A stretch of 64,000 bases of DNA from Lantana camara (lineage: Eukaryota > Streptophyta > Magnoliopsida > Lamiales > Verbenaceae), in contig CM074865.1 of the NCBI GenBank assembly GCA_037501455.1, positions 31,106,501-31,170,500 of the forward strand, written 5' to 3'. The translations under genes were made by a program, and so were the position numbers. Shown here in pieces: positions 34,927-46,643 of this stretch. Position 1 is the stretch's first letter. Each line of letters starts with the position of its first letter. The notes under the pieces are model-generated. The model was given only the letters and a program-made list of their open reading frames with translations. It did no database searches and had not been told where the DNA came from.

Positions 34927-35442
34927 TAATCCCTTCACTCAGTCAGTTGGCTAACCCCTCCCTCTCGTTGTTTTTAGTTCTGTCTTGCAGGTTCAGTGGT
35001 CGTTAGGTGGGAGTCAGTTGAGGTCTTTGATCGAGTTTTAGTCTTGTACACTGCATTGTACTACACTTTCATTTCCTGCTTGTATTCGGGCTTTGTAAGC
35101 CACATTGTATCTTTATTGTTTTATTGAAGTCGGGACAGGTTTCTAGGGCCCTAGTTGAACCCGTTTATATGTTATTCTTTGTAATGTTTCGGGACAGGTT
35201 AGGACAGATTATTGATTTAGTTAAACCCGTATTTACCTTCCCATTTGAATTGTATTCTTATTGTTATCTTGATTGATTGATTGTCTTGCTTCCGTATCCC
35301 TGTTCTGTCGATTTGTTGGTATAGGTTCTTGTCCCGCCTAACACAGGATTGCTTTTGTTCTGTCTCCGTTCGCTGTAAGTTTGGTTCATGTATGGATTTT
35401 GCATTTCATGGGTGGACAGGACTCATAGTGCTGGGGATGTGG

Positions 35443-38358
35443 TGTAGCACCCGGAACGCCGAGATGCCACACCCCCGCACTATAGCTCAGTCCACATACG
35501 AAATGAGTAATCCGTACATGAACTAAGACTATAGCGAACGGGTGACAAGAGAAAAGGATCCACTAGCTAGGCGGGACTAACCCTCAATTAGACACAACCA
35601 TGCATAAACAATAACATGAGAATAGGATATACATGCTTTTCATTACCATTCTTCAAATTCAACTTCATCACTTACAAATACACTTTAAATATCCAAAGCC
35701 TAACGTAACCTACATAAGTACCAAAACCATAACAATCTATAAATGCATCAATAAGGTACATGTGACGGTGTTAGACCCAACTGAATAAAAGACACAACTC
35801 AAACTCCCGCCTAGCACACGACCGTGAGTACCTGAAAATGTTGAGGTGTCAGTCTACCAACGACTGAGTGAGGGGTTTATGAGTAAATATTAGCGCAATT
35901 AACATGCAAGTTATAATCCCGGGTAAAGCTTTTACAAATGAAACAATATAGGTTGAATAAGGAATAATCTTTGCCCTAGATTACAACTATTCAATTTAAC
36001 AATTCAATCATTTATCAATTTAATCCGTGGCCCGGGCGAGTGAGGGCAATTCTCCAACCTTACACCAATAGTGAACATTACATGCTTGTGTAATTATCAT
36101 GTGATCATGCAATTTAATTAAAGTGCACACGTATCAATTTCATGAACTCCTTTACTCCGGGTGATGGTGGGTTTGCAAGGCCCTAACCATCCATGCTACG
36201 TACGTCGGGAACATGACTCCCACGTACGGGATTTCTTCCTCCACCAAACCTCCTGGTGGATTCAGAGGTGATCCCAAAATAGTGAGGATAGTGCAAGAGT
36301 TACCCGTCAGCACTTGCTTCCTCGGTTGGCTCAATACACTACCTTCGGGTCCAAATGTGAACATGCTTACTCGCCCAAAATAAATAATCAATCCGTTTAG
36401 CTCAATCAATAAATTCCATGAAATCAGTTGAAAATCAATAAGGTCACGATCTAATCACGATACATGCATTGCTTTGCATGATCATGGTTCTAATCACACT
36501 ACATGCATTGCTTTGCATAAGTGTGACTTGCTTGCAATCGTTAGGTTTGGAAAACTCTAGATATATATATACATTTTGGCCGAAAACATCACATAAGGGT
36601 TGTACGGGTTCTATATAACTAGAAATTAAACCTCACCTTTACTTTACCAACCAAATCAAGCAAGGAAACACCCTAAGGAGCGTGCTCCTCGTCACTGGGA
36701 ACATGATCTGTATAACAAGGACAAGTGTTCATGAGACACGACTCTTATGAACCATTTACGACGCACGGCAAAGTCATGATCAATATATAATGCAATAACA
36801 ATCCAGGAACGTCAATTAGGAGCATACTTATCAATTAGTCAAGTACATTTATCATATAAGTCACATAGGGGAGCCAAGGAAGTGAAAAGGATGCGATAAG
36901 AAGGGTTTTGGTGAAGTTTGGCCAAAACCGACAATTTTTTGAAATGTACATGCTGAGGGAAAACTGGAATATCTTGAGATATAGAAGTTGGAATTAGGTT
37001 TTTCTTGTTGGGAATGAAACTAGACAAGTAGACCTTTAAAATGGTATATGGCTCGTTTTCTAGTTCAAAGCGAGGAGAAAATGGCGTAAGCTTGAAGTTA
37101 GGCGAGTGCAGTTTGTCGGGAAGGCAGCGAAACCAAAAAGAATTGATAATATCTCACAAATGGGAAAAGATATTGAGGTGATTCCAATTGGAGGTTGTTC
37201 TAGACTTCAATATCTTTCCAACGAATAAAAAATCAGGTCATTTGGAGTTCGGATGAGGGAGTACCCGGCCGGGTAAAATTCAAGGGAAAAATTCCCCGAC
37301 CGGGTAAGCAGTACAGAAGCTTCTCAGGGGAAAACTACCCGCCCGGGTACTTTATATGCACAAAAAGTACCCGGCCGGGTACTGTTCCAGAGGTGGAAAA
37401 AGGGGCAAAACAGGGGAAGCTTCGGGGGAGGAAGAAAAGGGATGAAAACCCAAAGCAAACTCAACCAAAATGCTCCAAACAATCATGTAACATGTATATA
37501 ACTCATATATATCAATTAGGAATCAAGTAATCCATTAAACCATGCTCAAATCATCAATCAAAAACCCATATAAAATCATGAACTCCAACTTCCATATTAT
37601 TTAAGAAATCATGCAAGCTTTCAAGATTAATGATCCTAAGCATGCTTCTAATCACTTATACACAAGAAATCATCAAATAACCAACAAACCCTAATCATAT
37701 ATATATTCAAGAGATTCAATTAAATAATCCATCTATACCTTAAAATGATAGAAAGAAGGGAAGAAATGATGGTATAATGATGATGATGCTTCCAAACATG
37801 AAATTCCTCCAACAATCTAGCTTGAAGTGATGAAATCTCTTCCTTCCCTTCCCTTGGTGTGAAAAACGTGATATAGTGTGTGTATATGTGTGGGAGTTAT
37901 TTTGATGGAATGAAATGTGGGAGAGATGAATGTATGTAATATATGTAATATAATTATAGATATAATGTATATATGTATAAAGTAATAAAGTGGAGATATT
38001 ATGTATATTATATGTATATAAATCTTTAGTGCTCTTATTATTATATACATATATAATGAATGTGTGAGTGTATTAGGGTAACATGAATACATGAATGTAT
38101 ATATGTATATAATGCATGTTGATAATTAATTGCATGAGTGAATGAGATTAGAAAAAATAACAATCTCATAAAATAAGTTTAAATATATAATAGGTACATA
38201 TATATATACATATATATACATGTAAATGAAAATATGTTATAAGATGAAAAGTATAAATTATGCATATAATAGGAAATGCATTGAAATGAAATTAAAATGA
38301 ATATCATGATATGAAAGTTATAATAATAACACATGAATGGAAAAACCGGGGCGTTACA
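35443..38358 (-). mobile_element. Solo LTR F, Tekay-type gypsy
   Basis: On the plus strand it runs TGTAGCACCCGG to CGGGGCGTTACA, 2916 bp, flanked by a perfect TGTGG duplication (35438-35442 and 38359-38363). The D 5' LTR shows the empty site at 11574-11590. The terminal layout is the reverse of C, so it lies on the minus strand. It has a hairpin at 36163-36191 and a palindrome cluster. Confidence 0.92.
37262..37383. repeat. Palindrome cluster, TACCCGGCCGGGTA type (LTR F)
   Basis: 37262-37275 is TACCCGGCCGGGTA (perfect). A copy near 37293 is decayed. 37336-37349 is TACCCGCCCGGGTA (6-bp arms, CC centre). 37366-37383 is AGTACCCGGCCGGGTACT (perfect, 18 bp). Confidence 0.93.
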
Positions 38359-38386
38359 TGTGGGGCCCTCCATGTAGGGTGTCACA

Positions 38387-39594
38387 GTTGGTGGTAATCC
38401 TACTACACCTATCGTAGCAAGTGCTCCTATTCCGGTTGGAGATGGTGAAAAACCAGAAAAATTCAACAGAAAAGACTTCAAGAGATGGCAACAAAAATTG
38501 TTATTCTACTTGACTACATTGAATTTGGCAAGGTTCTTGAAAGAAGATCCACCAAAAAGTGGTTCAGATCCTGACATGCAAACTATTGTAGCTATTGATG
38601 CGTGGAAGCAATGTGATTTCTTGTGCAAGAACTATATACTTAACGGGTTAGACAATTCTCTATACAGTGCGTATAGTCCAATTACAAGTGTTAAGGCATT
38701 ATGGGAATCACTAGAAAAGAAATACAAGATTGAAGATGGCGGTTCGAAGAAATTCGTTGTTCGTAAATTTCTTGAATTTCTAATGGTTTATTCAAAATCT
38801 GTAATGTCTCAAGTCAACGAGTTTCAATTGATCTTGCATGAGTTGAATGCTGAAGGGATGATCCTTAGAGAACCATTTCAAGTGGCGGCACTAATTGAAA
38901 AGTTGCCTCCCGCTTGGAAGGACTTTAAGAATTATCCCAAACATAAACGCAAGGAAGTGACTCTCGAAGACTTGATCCTAAGATTAAGGATAGAGGAAGA
39001 CAACTGCATTTCTAAAGGAAAAAATAATGGTAGCTCTTACGAAGCCAAAGCAAATGTAGTGGAGGGTTCATCAAGGAACAAGAAAATAAATTTTGTTCCT
39101 TACAATGGTGGAAATGGCAAAAAGAAGTTCGATACAAATTGCTTTGTATGTGGTAAACCAAATCATCGAGCCAAAGATTGTTGAAACCGTAATCAAAGTG
39201 GTGCATCCAAAAAGAGAAAGATTTCTCATGCAAATGTGACAGAATTTGATGCACTCTTTGATGGAGTAAATGAGATGAACTTATTAGCTATGGTATCCGA
39301 GGTGAACTTGACAGAGAATCCTAATCCAAAGCAATGGTGGGTGGACACAGGACCCACTCGACATGTTTGTTCTGATCGAAGGATGTTTACAACCTATCAA
39401 AAGGCAAACAATGAGACAATCTACATGGGAAACTCGTCTAGTTCAAAGGTGCAGGGAGTTGGAAAAGTTGTCTTGAAGATGACTTCAAAAAAAGAATTGA
39501 GTCTCAACAATGTGCTTTATGTACCGGAGATTCATAGAAAGTTCCCGGGCCTATGTTGAGTAGAAATGGTTTTAAAATGTTCTTTGAATCTGAC
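38387..39594 (+). pseudogene. Copia gag and protease fragment
   Basis: The frame is open from the first base after element D. FNRKDFKRWQQKLLFYL and VRKFLEFLMVYSKSVMSQVN are typical of Copia Gag (UBN2/DUF4219-like). CFVCGKPNHRAKDC is the CCHC zinc knuckle. A TGA follows at once (39182-39184, probably from CGA), then the same frame continues into protease. [19 protein letters not shown] carries the active-site DTG in the setting where Copia elements usually have [14 protein letters not shown] is next. A small frameshift near 39540 leads to [13 protein letters not shown], the normal end of the protease block. Integrase and RT do not follow; MULE sequence does. Confidence 0.88.
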
Positions 39595-40895
39595 CATGGT
39601 GCAGATCATGTGGATGAATTTTTCAATGAGGATGAAGATATTGCAAATGCTGATGATGATGGTGGAAACAAAGCTGATAATGAATCAGGAGAAGAAATTA
39701 GACTTATGGATGGTGACCTTGAAGAAGTACCAGAAAATGGTGATCATCCGGATCTGGAATACTATAAGGAAATATTTGAAAGTGAGGAAGAAGAGTTGTT
39801 GGTTCAAGAAGAACCAATAGTGACACAAGCAGGTGAAGTGGAGGGTGATGATGAGAATCCGTTGGAGGATCAGATCGTACATGATACCACTGCCTCAGAC
39901 TCTTCATTAGGGTGTTCTGAAGATTGTCCAACAGATGAGCTACCGGATTATGAATCTTCTAATGACTGTGAATGGTTCAATGACAGTGATGAGGACCAAC
40001 CTGATGATCCTTTGAGAGGTTGGTCCAGTGTACATGAAGTCCAGATTCTAGGGAACCCCAATGAGCAGTTCAACCTTAAGGAGAATGCCGTATTTGCTTC
40101 AATCTATGGGTTTAGGGAAACGTTGAAGGAATATATAATTAGAGCTAGTGTGAAGATAATCAGGTTGAAAAACCAAAAAGAGAGGATTATAGTAAGGTGT
40201 GTTGATCAGAGATGCCCTTGGAGAATACATGCATCAACTATAACCGAAGGACAAGACAAGACAACATTTGTGATTAAGAAGCCAGTCCCTGAACATAGCT
40301 GCATTAGAGTGGATCAAATCAAAGAAGCTAATTCTATTTGGATTGCTCAGAAGATCGTTCTTATATTTAGGACTCAACCTAAAATTAAAAATACGACATT
40401 GAAGGCTGAACTAGAGAAATTGGGAGTGAAGCCCAAATACATGCAATTTTATAGGGCAAGAAGCAAGAAAAATGACATAATACAAGGGAATCCAGCTGAC
40501 TCTTATGCTATAATGTCCAAATATGCTGAGATGGTGTAGAGAACCAATTCTGATAGTACAACAAGATTTCAGTTTCATTTAGATGAAACTGGAAATATTC
40601 CAAGGGAGCCTCAGTTTAAAAGATTCTTTATAGGCCATTTTTCATTAAGTTATGTTTTATTAATTTTTTGTTTATGTTATTCAGTTTCATTAATCTAATT
40701 CTTTATGTCTCCTGCGTTTGCATTTTTTTCTCAGGCCTTGAAGCATGAATTTTTGGAAGGTTGTCAGCCAATAGGTCTGGATGGATGCCATCTAAAAGGA
40801 AAATATGGAGGCATACTTCTGTGAGCCGTGTCACTAGATGGGAACATGGGTTTGTATCCTTTGGCATTTGCGGTAGTTGAGGGGTTATACAATTC
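39595..40895 (+). pseudogene. MULE (MuDR-type) transposase, N-terminal part, truncated
   Basis: A long acidic region (39610-39990) is followed by the MuDR DNA-binding domain: NEQFNLKENAVFASIYGFRE, then IVRCVDQRCPWRIHAS and PVPEHSCIRVDQIKEANSIW. A TAG stops the frame at 40537-40539. After a probable intron with a TTTTTCTCAG acceptor (about 40736), GLDGCHLKGKYGGIL then, past a stop, AVSLDGNMGLYPLAFAVVEG is the start of the DDE domain with its first Asp. The similarity ends near 40895, so the rest of the DDE domain is lost. No terminal inverted repeats were found. Confidence 0.85.
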
Positions 40896-41769
40896 CCCTA
40901 AGAAAAATCATCACAGCAAAAAAAAAAAAATTCCAAAATGTATGAGATTTAATGTTTTTACTATTAAACTTTTGATATAATCCAATTTTATACGTATGAG
41001 AATACATAAAAAAAAAAGTCAATATCCAATCGGATATAAAGGGAATAAATTCGTACTAAGAGAACCTTGCAATTTCCCTACAGATAATTTCCCAGGATCG
41101 TTCTCCATTGCAACACGTAGAAGACTTTCCAAGTTTAACTAAAAAACATATTAACTTAGTAACTTACATTATTTCTTACATTTAGGAAGAAAATATTCAA
41201 ATGTTAACAAAAACATATTACAAGTACTATACAAAAATTATTTATTTCATCGGGCAGGAAAATATGAAAAAGTTAAAATAATAAAATTCATTAACTTACA
41301 CATGAGATTCAAGTAGAGCATTCTCCAATAATTCAAGTAGGCACCTCTTGCAACCCAATCACTAGCAAATCATACTTCCTCTTATTTCCCACAAGCTTCT
41401 TTATATCTTATCACACGCCTTCAAAACACACACATTTCCATTATTCGGCACCTAAAATAGTTTTGGAGAAAGAGAACAACTATTAGTGACAACTAGAAAT
41501 TTTTAAATCCGTATCATGAATTCAAAATCTAAAATTCAATGACAGAACCTTTACGCGAAACGGATCGGATGAGCACCTATCCGCTCATATTCCAAGTGAC
41601 TATACAAATGCAAAGATCCGAGCTGTTTGAGAAATCACAGTCTCAACTATTCTGATTCCTTCGTGAGATACGTTTGGACGTGCAGCAAAATAAATGAGAG
41701 GGTGAAGGGGAAATTGTGTCGCATTATATCTTCAACAAGAGGTAGACCAGCCTTGTTTAAGAACTTTTA
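40896..41769. other. A/T-rich stretch, no gene seen
   Basis: It contains a poly-A run near 40919 and otherwise unremarkable non-coding sequence. It may include the 3' untranslated region of the minus-strand gene to its right. Confidence 0.4.
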
Positions 41770-42522
41770 GCTGTTTCATGGGAACGCTGATCGACTGATG
41801 ATGAATCAGACATCAAAACGTCTGCACTTGGTGTGCTTAAAGCATTACTTCCCGCAGGCTTCTAAAGCTGAGACATTAAATGAATTTTTGATGGTGAAAT
41901 AATCGAGAACGTAACAGATGAATTATTTTCAGGGAGACCCAAAGGAGTTTTGCAAAGGGAGCAGAATATATGTAGTCTCTCATCCATTTTGACACCCGAA
42001 GGCGCAGATGATCTATCAGAAGTACTTGGTGATAGTAAAGGTTTATATGTGGCACATTCTATTTCTGAAGGGCTAGTCTCCTCAGTTTTGCATGTCGCAT
42101 CTGCTGTTGTTATTGAACTTACCAAAGAGCAAGACCTATTAGGAACTTGAACATTGTTATTGCATTCATTGAGGGCGCCAACTGATGTCAGACTAGTAAT
42201 TGTAACTCTTCTTCTTTTCGAAGCATTAGAATTGACACTCCAGGATGATTTTGCTTCAGGTCCTATCTTGTTTGCTTTAGCATCTAAATTTATGATGGAT
42301 CTTGGTTGAAATGAAGATTGTCGAAGAGATGCAGACCGTGCAGTGGATGGATTGTTTATTCTAGGAGTTGTGTAATCATCTATGGAGAAGATTTCTGAAG
42401 TTGCTTTAGGGCTACTGTCATTCACACAAGTCATTTCCTTGACTAGGGTAAATTCAAGATCATCATTAGGATGCCACCTAAGGAGTTGTGGACCACTTTC
42501 ATGTGTAGAAGATTTATGGCAG
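41770..42522 (-). pseudogene. Host gene remnant, last exon, unidentified product
   Basis: The minus-strand frame follows a GTTTTAG acceptor at 42523. It reads CHKSSTHESGPQLLRWHP, a Ser-rich middle with a basic patch (ASKRRRVTI), and FCSLCKTPLGLPENNSS with a C-x2-C pair, to SKIHLMSQL. A TAG at 41862-41864 is followed in frame by KPAGSNALSTPSADVLMSDS and a final stop near 41770. The TAG may be a mutation or a misjudged splice site. The Ser-rich, basic character suggests a nuclear protein. I do not recognise the family. The splice phase fits the exon at 42806-43017 exactly. Confidence 0.6.
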
Positions 42523-42805
42523 CTAAAACATCATCTAAAATTAAGCAGCAGGACATACTCAAAGCATTTAGATTACGGCAGAAAGTTCATTGTAAGATTA
42601 GAGATCTATCAGCTTCTATTAAAATTACTAAGAACTTCAAGGTAGGATATACTGTGGTTGAGCAACATATCATATATCTACTGTGCTCAGTCAAATATCT
42701 CAAAAATAAATATTCATCCTGAGATTCAAATATTACGGTTGCTTTCTGAAGTGGGAAAAGGGAGGTCTCACATTTGTATCCCAAATTAAAGATATTCGAA
42801 TTTAC

Positions 42806-43017
42806 CTTGAGTCCTTTTCAGAATCACATTCTAGGTCCATGCACTCTTTGCTAAAACTATCAGCGTTATCATCTTTTAGCATAGCTACTTCGTTTCTTGT
42901 TCTATTAGACAAATAATCATATTTGCAACAAGAACTGAAAGACGGGTTGACCTGGCTACTGGTCTTCAATTCAGTAGGCTCTCGTACCAGGAATCCGATA
43001 GTGCTACTCAGTCTCTC
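42806..43017 (-). pseudogene. Host gene remnant, upstream exon next to the LINE
   Basis: On the minus strand it reads ERLSSTIGFLVREPTELKTS, then FSSCCKYDYLSNRTRNEVAM and ECMDLECDSEKDS, ending at an AG|GTAAAT donor (42806/42805). The two bases left over join with the first base of the 41770-42522 exon to complete a Ser codon, supporting both exons. Its upstream edge meets the LINE. Confidence 0.55.
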
Positions 43018-43019
43018 TA

Positions 43020-44442
43020 ATGGAGGACAGTCTCCTGTGTTTTACGAAGGCTCTCTCACTAACAGCAGAAGAGGAACATGGTTGGACAGCCCCTGATGAA
43101 GCATGGAGTGGCAGGGCTCTTACAAACCAACATTGGGTTGTGGGGAAGATCTTGTCACACAAAACTTTTGAATTTGAATCTGTTAAAGCCACCATGCGCG
43201 CTACTTTTAGCCCTATCAAAGGTATGGAAATCAATAAACTGGATGACGGGCGTTTTCTAGTCATCTTCTACCATGAAGTCGACAAAAGAAGATTTCTAAA
43301 TGGAGCCCCATGGTGCTTTGAGAAGAATTTGATAGTTTTCAGATCCATCGAACTTAATGAAGACCCACTCGCGGTAAGCCTCTCTCACTGTGATTTTCAT
43401 GTCCTGATACACGGACTCCCACTGGCAAAACGCAATCCTACAATGGGGAGCTATATTGGTAACAAACTTGGCATATTCAGGGAGATTGATAACAATACCA
43501 AGAGTGTGGATACTCCTGTTCATAGGCCCTCAGAATCCGAGTGGGTTTAGATGTTACAAAACCCTTGTGCAGAGCAATGAAGATCAGAAACTAGACAGGA
43601 AGTGAGGAAATTTTGGTTACCTTCACTATCGAAAAGCTCCCAAATTTCTGCTATATTTGTGGTATGCTAGATCACATAGCAAAAATGTGCCCCAAACAAT
43701 GCGAGAAGGATTTCGTAGATCCAAGCCCGGATTACCCTTTCGGACCTTGGCTAAGAGCCTCATCTTCACCAGTTTGCTCCGGGTGGAAGGAGGGTTCCGC
43801 CGGCCGCTCCTCCCCTCACCTCAGGCCAACCTTCACCAATCCCAAGAATCCTACGGCATATCCCTCGAGCAGCAAAAAACCCAAATTTCAACCCCCCTCT
43901 GTACAACACTCTGTTTCCCAATCACCTACCCTAACCCTGCAAGTGTCAGACGGCCATCACCAAACTCCTTCCCATATACTTTGCTCAGTTGCTGCAACTA
44001 CTCTGAGACCAACTACACCACTGCATCTCGTTCTAAAGAAATCAGCTCTGACACCTTTCCCCACCTAAACCTGAAATCTCCCAAGAATATTTGCTCCTCT
44101 CTGAACGAAGCCGCCTCTAATTCTGGTTGTAATTTGTCCCCAGTCTCTGATGTAAATCTCCAAATAAAGAAGCCTCTAGATATGCACAACCTATTTCCAT
44201 TGATACAGATATGGGCCTAGAATATAATCAAGATGCAGTGGGCCCTAAATCCCCCTCTGGCCCAACTTCCAACCCTCCCAACCCAGAGGCACCAAATAAA
44301 TTTTTGGCCCAAACTGAGTTTGACCTCACTAAATTCCCTAGCCCACAGCCCACTACTACCTCTCCCATGGTTTTAGACCACAAAACACACAATTCAACCC
44401 AATCCCTCCAAAACAAATTAGCCCATACCTCATCATCTGATC
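43020..44442 (+). pseudogene. LINE ORF1, N-terminal part (DUF4283, CCHC)
   Basis: It starts MEDSLLCFTKALSLTAEEEH. WVVGKILSHKTFEFESVKAT, GRFLVIFYHEVDKRRFLNGA and PWCFEKNLIVFRSIELNEDP belong to DUF4283, an RNA-binding-like fold found in plant LINE ORF1. A frameshift near 43535 leads to EKLPNFCYICGMLDHIAKMC, a CCHC knuckle. A Pro/Ser-rich low-complexity tail follows with further frame changes until the hAT insertion. The product would package LINE RNA. Confidence 0.82.
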
Positions 44443-46052
44443 TAGGGCTATCAATGGGTTGGATTTTAATCCGAATCCGATCCGATTTTTTGCATATTCG
44501 TTCGATAAAAAAGTTCGATGGATCATATCCGATTATAAATATTCGAAATTCGAATTAAGTGGATTGGGTATGGAATCATACAGTCCGATCCATTAAAGAT
44601 TCGAATCCGAATAAATAAATAAATAAACATATATATATATATATATCTTAAAAATATATCATAGGTTCAAGTTATATACTTAACTTGTAGGTTTAATATG
44701 AATTATTAATGTGGTTTAATATGAATTATTAATGTTATAGTGTAAGTTTAATATAATTTATAATTAAGTAGGAAGTGTTAGTTATGCAAGATTGTATTTT
44801 GAGGGTTAATCTCTATTGAGTTTATTAGCTAAGATTAAGGCGTGTTTATATATAAGTATTCAAAAAACAATCTTGTATTTGATACTTGAGTTTATATATA
44901 AGTATTTAATAATGTATCTTTCACTATTAATTTTAGTAAAATAGATAATCTTTTGTCAATAAATTTAAATTAACATATTTTAAATAAATATTGCATTAAT
45001 TACTTATGGATCCCAAGAGAGTAAAAAAACTACAATGTGATACTTCTTAGTGAAATAATTACATTTACACCTTCTCATAAATTTAATAATTACATTACAC
45101 ACCCGACGAGTAGGGTTCCGTTAAAAATTTTATGAAATATTCCACAAAATCGACACCTTTTTGGGAATATTTTGTGAATCTTTTAACAATACTCTAGACA
45201 TTGGATGTGTAGTATAATTATTAAATTTATAAGAGAACGTAAATGTAATTATTTGACTATTAGTGTCACACTGGATTTCGTACACAAATATATATATATA
45301 TATATATATATAATTGTACTTCCCAAATAATTAAGAGAAAAACTTTCTAAATAGGAAAAAAAAAAAGGAAAAAGGACAAGACTAGATAAATTCTAAATTA
45401 AAGTCTCTAGTACAATAAAACGTGTAAAACCAATAATTAACCTTTTAACACAAACCCTGAAATCAACCACCAGGTCACAACTAACACATTCTTATCTCCC
45501 CCATTTCTTGTCTCTCGGCCGCCGCTACCACTATTCTCTGTGCAGCTACAACCATCATGCCCACCGGCGGCTCCCACTATTTTACCCACAGTCTTCGCCA
45601 TCATGACTTTATTTTAGAGAAAAACCATAAAGCCCTTTCAAGTCCCACCAACAGTCGATAAGAAAAAATAATAGGTCTATCCTACCTTCCAGCGCCGACA
45701 ACGCGATAGCCACCGCCGGTCATCATTCACCACCGGCCAACCGTTGCTTTATGCTGCTGCTGTCGTCGCCCAGTGAATGTTAGTTTTTTTGTGTTTTCTC
45801 CATTAGATTCAATTCTTTTTTTCTGGAGATTTTCCATGGTCCTTCTTTTCTACCGCAGATTTTCGAGAGCTTCCATGGCCTTATCGGATCGGATTTATCG
45901 GTCGGATTATCCGATCCGGTTTCTTACGAATTTGGTTCAGACGAATCCGAATCTATTAGGACTCGGATTCGGATTCGGTTAGCTCATTTCATAATCGGAT
46001 TCGGATTCGGAAGGCTCATATCCGGCCCGAATCCGACCCGTTGACAGCCCTA
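44443..46052. mobile_element. Non-autonomous hAT element with perfect 8-bp duplication
   Basis: It begins TAGGGCTATCAATGGGTTGG and, on the other strand, TAGGGCTGTCAACGGGTCGG, giving terminal inverted repeats of about 25 bp with few changes. Flanks are ATCTGATC at 44435-44442 and 46053-46060, an exact 8-bp duplication. Subterminal repeats of AATCCGAATCCGATCCG lie at both ends. The 1.6-kb interior has no transposase. A short TA run is at 45290-45312. The stretch at 45520-45770 looks like a GC-rich leader. Confidence 0.93.
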
Positions 46053-46060
46053 ATCTGATC

Positions 46061-46487
46061 CAATTCAAGCAAAATCATCTCCCATGGAATCCGACTCTGG
46101 CAGTAAAGAGTCCCCCATCTCCAGAACCCCTGTCACACCCAACTCCCCAAATCGAGTCATCACCTCTCCGGTTACAGAATCCCTCTCCCACTTTGCGCCA
46201 ACATCACCTTCCTATTCACCCTCAAGAAATATTATTCTGGATATAACGGAGGACCACAACAATCAAGCCCAGAACACTACTTTCTCAGTTACCTGCACTG
46301 CCCAAACTCCTCCCACCTTTCATCCAACCTCGTCCACCGAACCTCCCACTTTTGACAATGAGGGCTTGATCAATATCCCCCTCACTTTTGCGCTCCAAAC
46401 TCCCGCCCCTTCACCCCCCTTACCAGACACATCTTCAAAAGAAATCTGCTCGTGTTGCCACCAGAAAGCACCCCTGCGCCGCTCCTG
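46061..46487 (+). pseudogene. LINE ORF1, C-terminal tail
   Basis: It continues the Pro/Ser/Thr-rich ORF1 tail after the hAT insertion (for example ESDSGSKESPISRTPVTPNS) and stops at 46486. No defined domain is present. Confidence 0.65.
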
Positions 46488-46643
46488 AATCCCCTCCCAC
46501 AGGTCATTGCACCAGACTACCAGAAAAAAGAAAAATCCAGGAAGTACCGACGAACCTCTTTGCATGCCAACACAGAAGAAGTGTTCCCCTGGTCCTTCAG
46601 TATTATCTACTCAGCTCACTTGTGTTCCGGCGGGGCTGCTTCA

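Larger units (their letters stand above)
4652..38386 (+). mobile_element. Composite non-autonomous Tekay-type gypsy element D with nested insertions
   Basis: D has a 5' LTR in pieces (4652-5662, 8324-9107, 11049-11602; its start lies beyond the window, past element A), a primer site, an interior in two parts (11603-14221 and 32293-33237), a polypurine tract and a 3' LTR (33238-35442 plus 38359-38386). With insertions removed the interior is about 3.5 kb and has no recognisable gag or pol, so D was probably mobilised by relatives. Six elements sit inside it: C, a Copia-like solo LTR, a hAT carrying B and E, and F. The 3' end abuts a Copia gag frame that stays open from the first base after the LTR, so D landed in a Copia remnant. 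Confidence 0.8.
33238..38386 (+). mobile_element. Element D 3' LTR, interrupted by solo LTR F
   Basis: It starts TGTGACACCCTG and ends AGGGTGTCACA. After removal of F it is about 2.2 kb. It matches D's 5' LTR segments but lacks about 700 bp present there (8324-9026); the join is near 34817. It contains the D palindrome cluster and a long TA run. Confidence 0.88.
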
